Part shown: piece after piece, positions 63,616 to 64,000 of the stretch
How positions within the stretch are numbered: the stretch's first letter is position 1
Layout of the letters: every line of letters begins with the position of its first letter
The notes under the pieces: generated by a model
Told to the model about the DNA's origin: nothing
The model's database searches: none
The model's input: only the letters and a program-made list of their open reading frames with translations
Position numbers and translations under genes: made by a program
From: Flavobacterium sp. 11
GTDB taxonomy: Bacteria; Bacteroidota; Bacteroidia; Flavobacteriales; Flavobacteriaceae
NCBI RefSeq assembly: GCF_002754315.1
Contig: NZ_PEFE01000001.1
Span: forward strand, 2,418,001-2,482,000
Direction: 5' to 3'
Length of the DNA stretch: 64,000 nt

Positions 63616-64000
63616 ATCATTTCTATTTTAAGTTCTAATTTGTAAATAGAATCTTTAACATCTATTTTGATTTTATGTTTATCAGGATATAATAATTTCA
63701 ATCGCTGTTTTAGATTCTGTATTCCAATCCCGGCAGTTTGGAAAGTTTCTTTTGCTTCGAAGTTATTTTCAATATAAAAATAAAGTATGCCAGCATCAAT
63801 TTTTATATTGATATGAATATAAGCATCTTCGGTTATGCTTTCTACGCCATGTTTAAATGCGTTTTCCAACGGAATAATAAATAGTAATGGTGCAATTTGA
63901 CAATCAATTTCGCGACTGTGATTAAATACAATATCGACTCTTTTCTGATATCGTATTTTATGCAATTCAATATAGTTTGTTAAGTATTCTATTTCATTTT
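63600..64000 (-). CDS. LytS/YehU-type sensor histidine kinase (partial, C-terminal part)
   Basis: The frame is open from the right edge to a stop at 63600, at least 133 codons; the N-terminal part lies outside. The frame begins EIEYLTNYIELHKIRYQ, the usual end of the His_kinase dimerisation helix in LytS-like kinases, so the apparent start at 63965 (TTG) is not a true start. The ATPase N-box is PLLFIIPLENAFKHG and the G-box is TAGIGIQNLKQRLKLLYP. Overlap with the response-regulator gene supports co-translation. Confidence 0.9.
   Translation of the reverse strand, partial: NEIEYLTNYIELHKIRYQKRVDIVFNHSREIDCQIAPLLFIIPLENAFKHGVESITEDAYIHINIKIDAGILYFYIENNFEAKETFQTAGIGIQNLKQRLKLLYPDKHKIKIDVKDSIYKLELKIEMICFAI

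Overview
The window comes from the chromosome of a low-GC Bacteroidota, most likely Flavobacterium or a close relative. The reasons are two SusC/SusD pairs, a hybrid two-component regulator, lipoproteins with an acidic stretch after the lipobox cysteine, promoters with a TAnnTTTG-type -7 box, few Shine-Dalgarno sequences and many AT-rich hairpin terminators.

Layout. (1) 1-10.7 kb: the start of a DUF885 gene, then a SusC/SusD pair, a secreted protein joining a PI-PLC/GDPD-like domain to an alkaline phosphatase domain, and a convergent secreted metallophosphoesterase. Together these suggest uptake and breakdown of organic phosphate. (2) 10.7-17.4 kb: a TetR-controlled RND efflux operon (adaptor, pump, a 37-residue membrane microprotein not previously listed, outer-membrane channel). 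Four copies of one operator palindrome lie here, three spaced exactly 68 bp apart. (3) 17.6-27.5 kb: ten tightly packed minus-strand genes (two aldo/keto reductases, two DUF4440 proteins, three alpha/beta hydrolases, an exported flavodoxin, a carboxymuconolactone-decarboxylase-like protein, a cupin), divergent from an AraC-type regulator. (4) 27.7-36.3 kb: housekeeping genes: tRNA-Ser(UGA), ribB(A) with a degenerate GTP cyclohydrolase II half, an LptF/G permease, LolA, FtsK, DgkA, Tpx, and a small peroxiredoxin/thioredoxin cluster. (5) 36.4-40.9 kb: a peptidoglycan-recycling cluster (NagZ-like, AmpG-like, GHL10 glycosidase). (6) 41.1-47.2 kb: a FAD/Fe-S D-2-hydroxyacid dehydrogenase fusion, an APC amino-acid permease and a DMT transporter. 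(7) 47.9-62.2 kb: a complete fructan (levan/inulin) utilisation locus: hybrid sensor with a periplasmic-binding-protein-like sensor, two GH32 enzymes, sugar/H+ symporter, SusC, SusD and PfkB fructokinase. It is bracketed by two direct repeats that resemble the 3' end of a tRNA, which suggests it arrived as an island. (8) 62.9-64 kb: a LytTR response regulator and the end of its LytS-type histidine kinase.

The fructan locus can be read as one pathway. GH32 enzymes and SusC/D bind, cut and import fructan. The symporter brings fructose into the cytoplasm and the kinase phosphorylates it. The hybrid regulator senses periplasmic sugar and probably acts at two near-identical promoter modules, upstream of the first GH32 gene and upstream of the symporter operon. 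All functional calls are by reading motifs; no database search was run.
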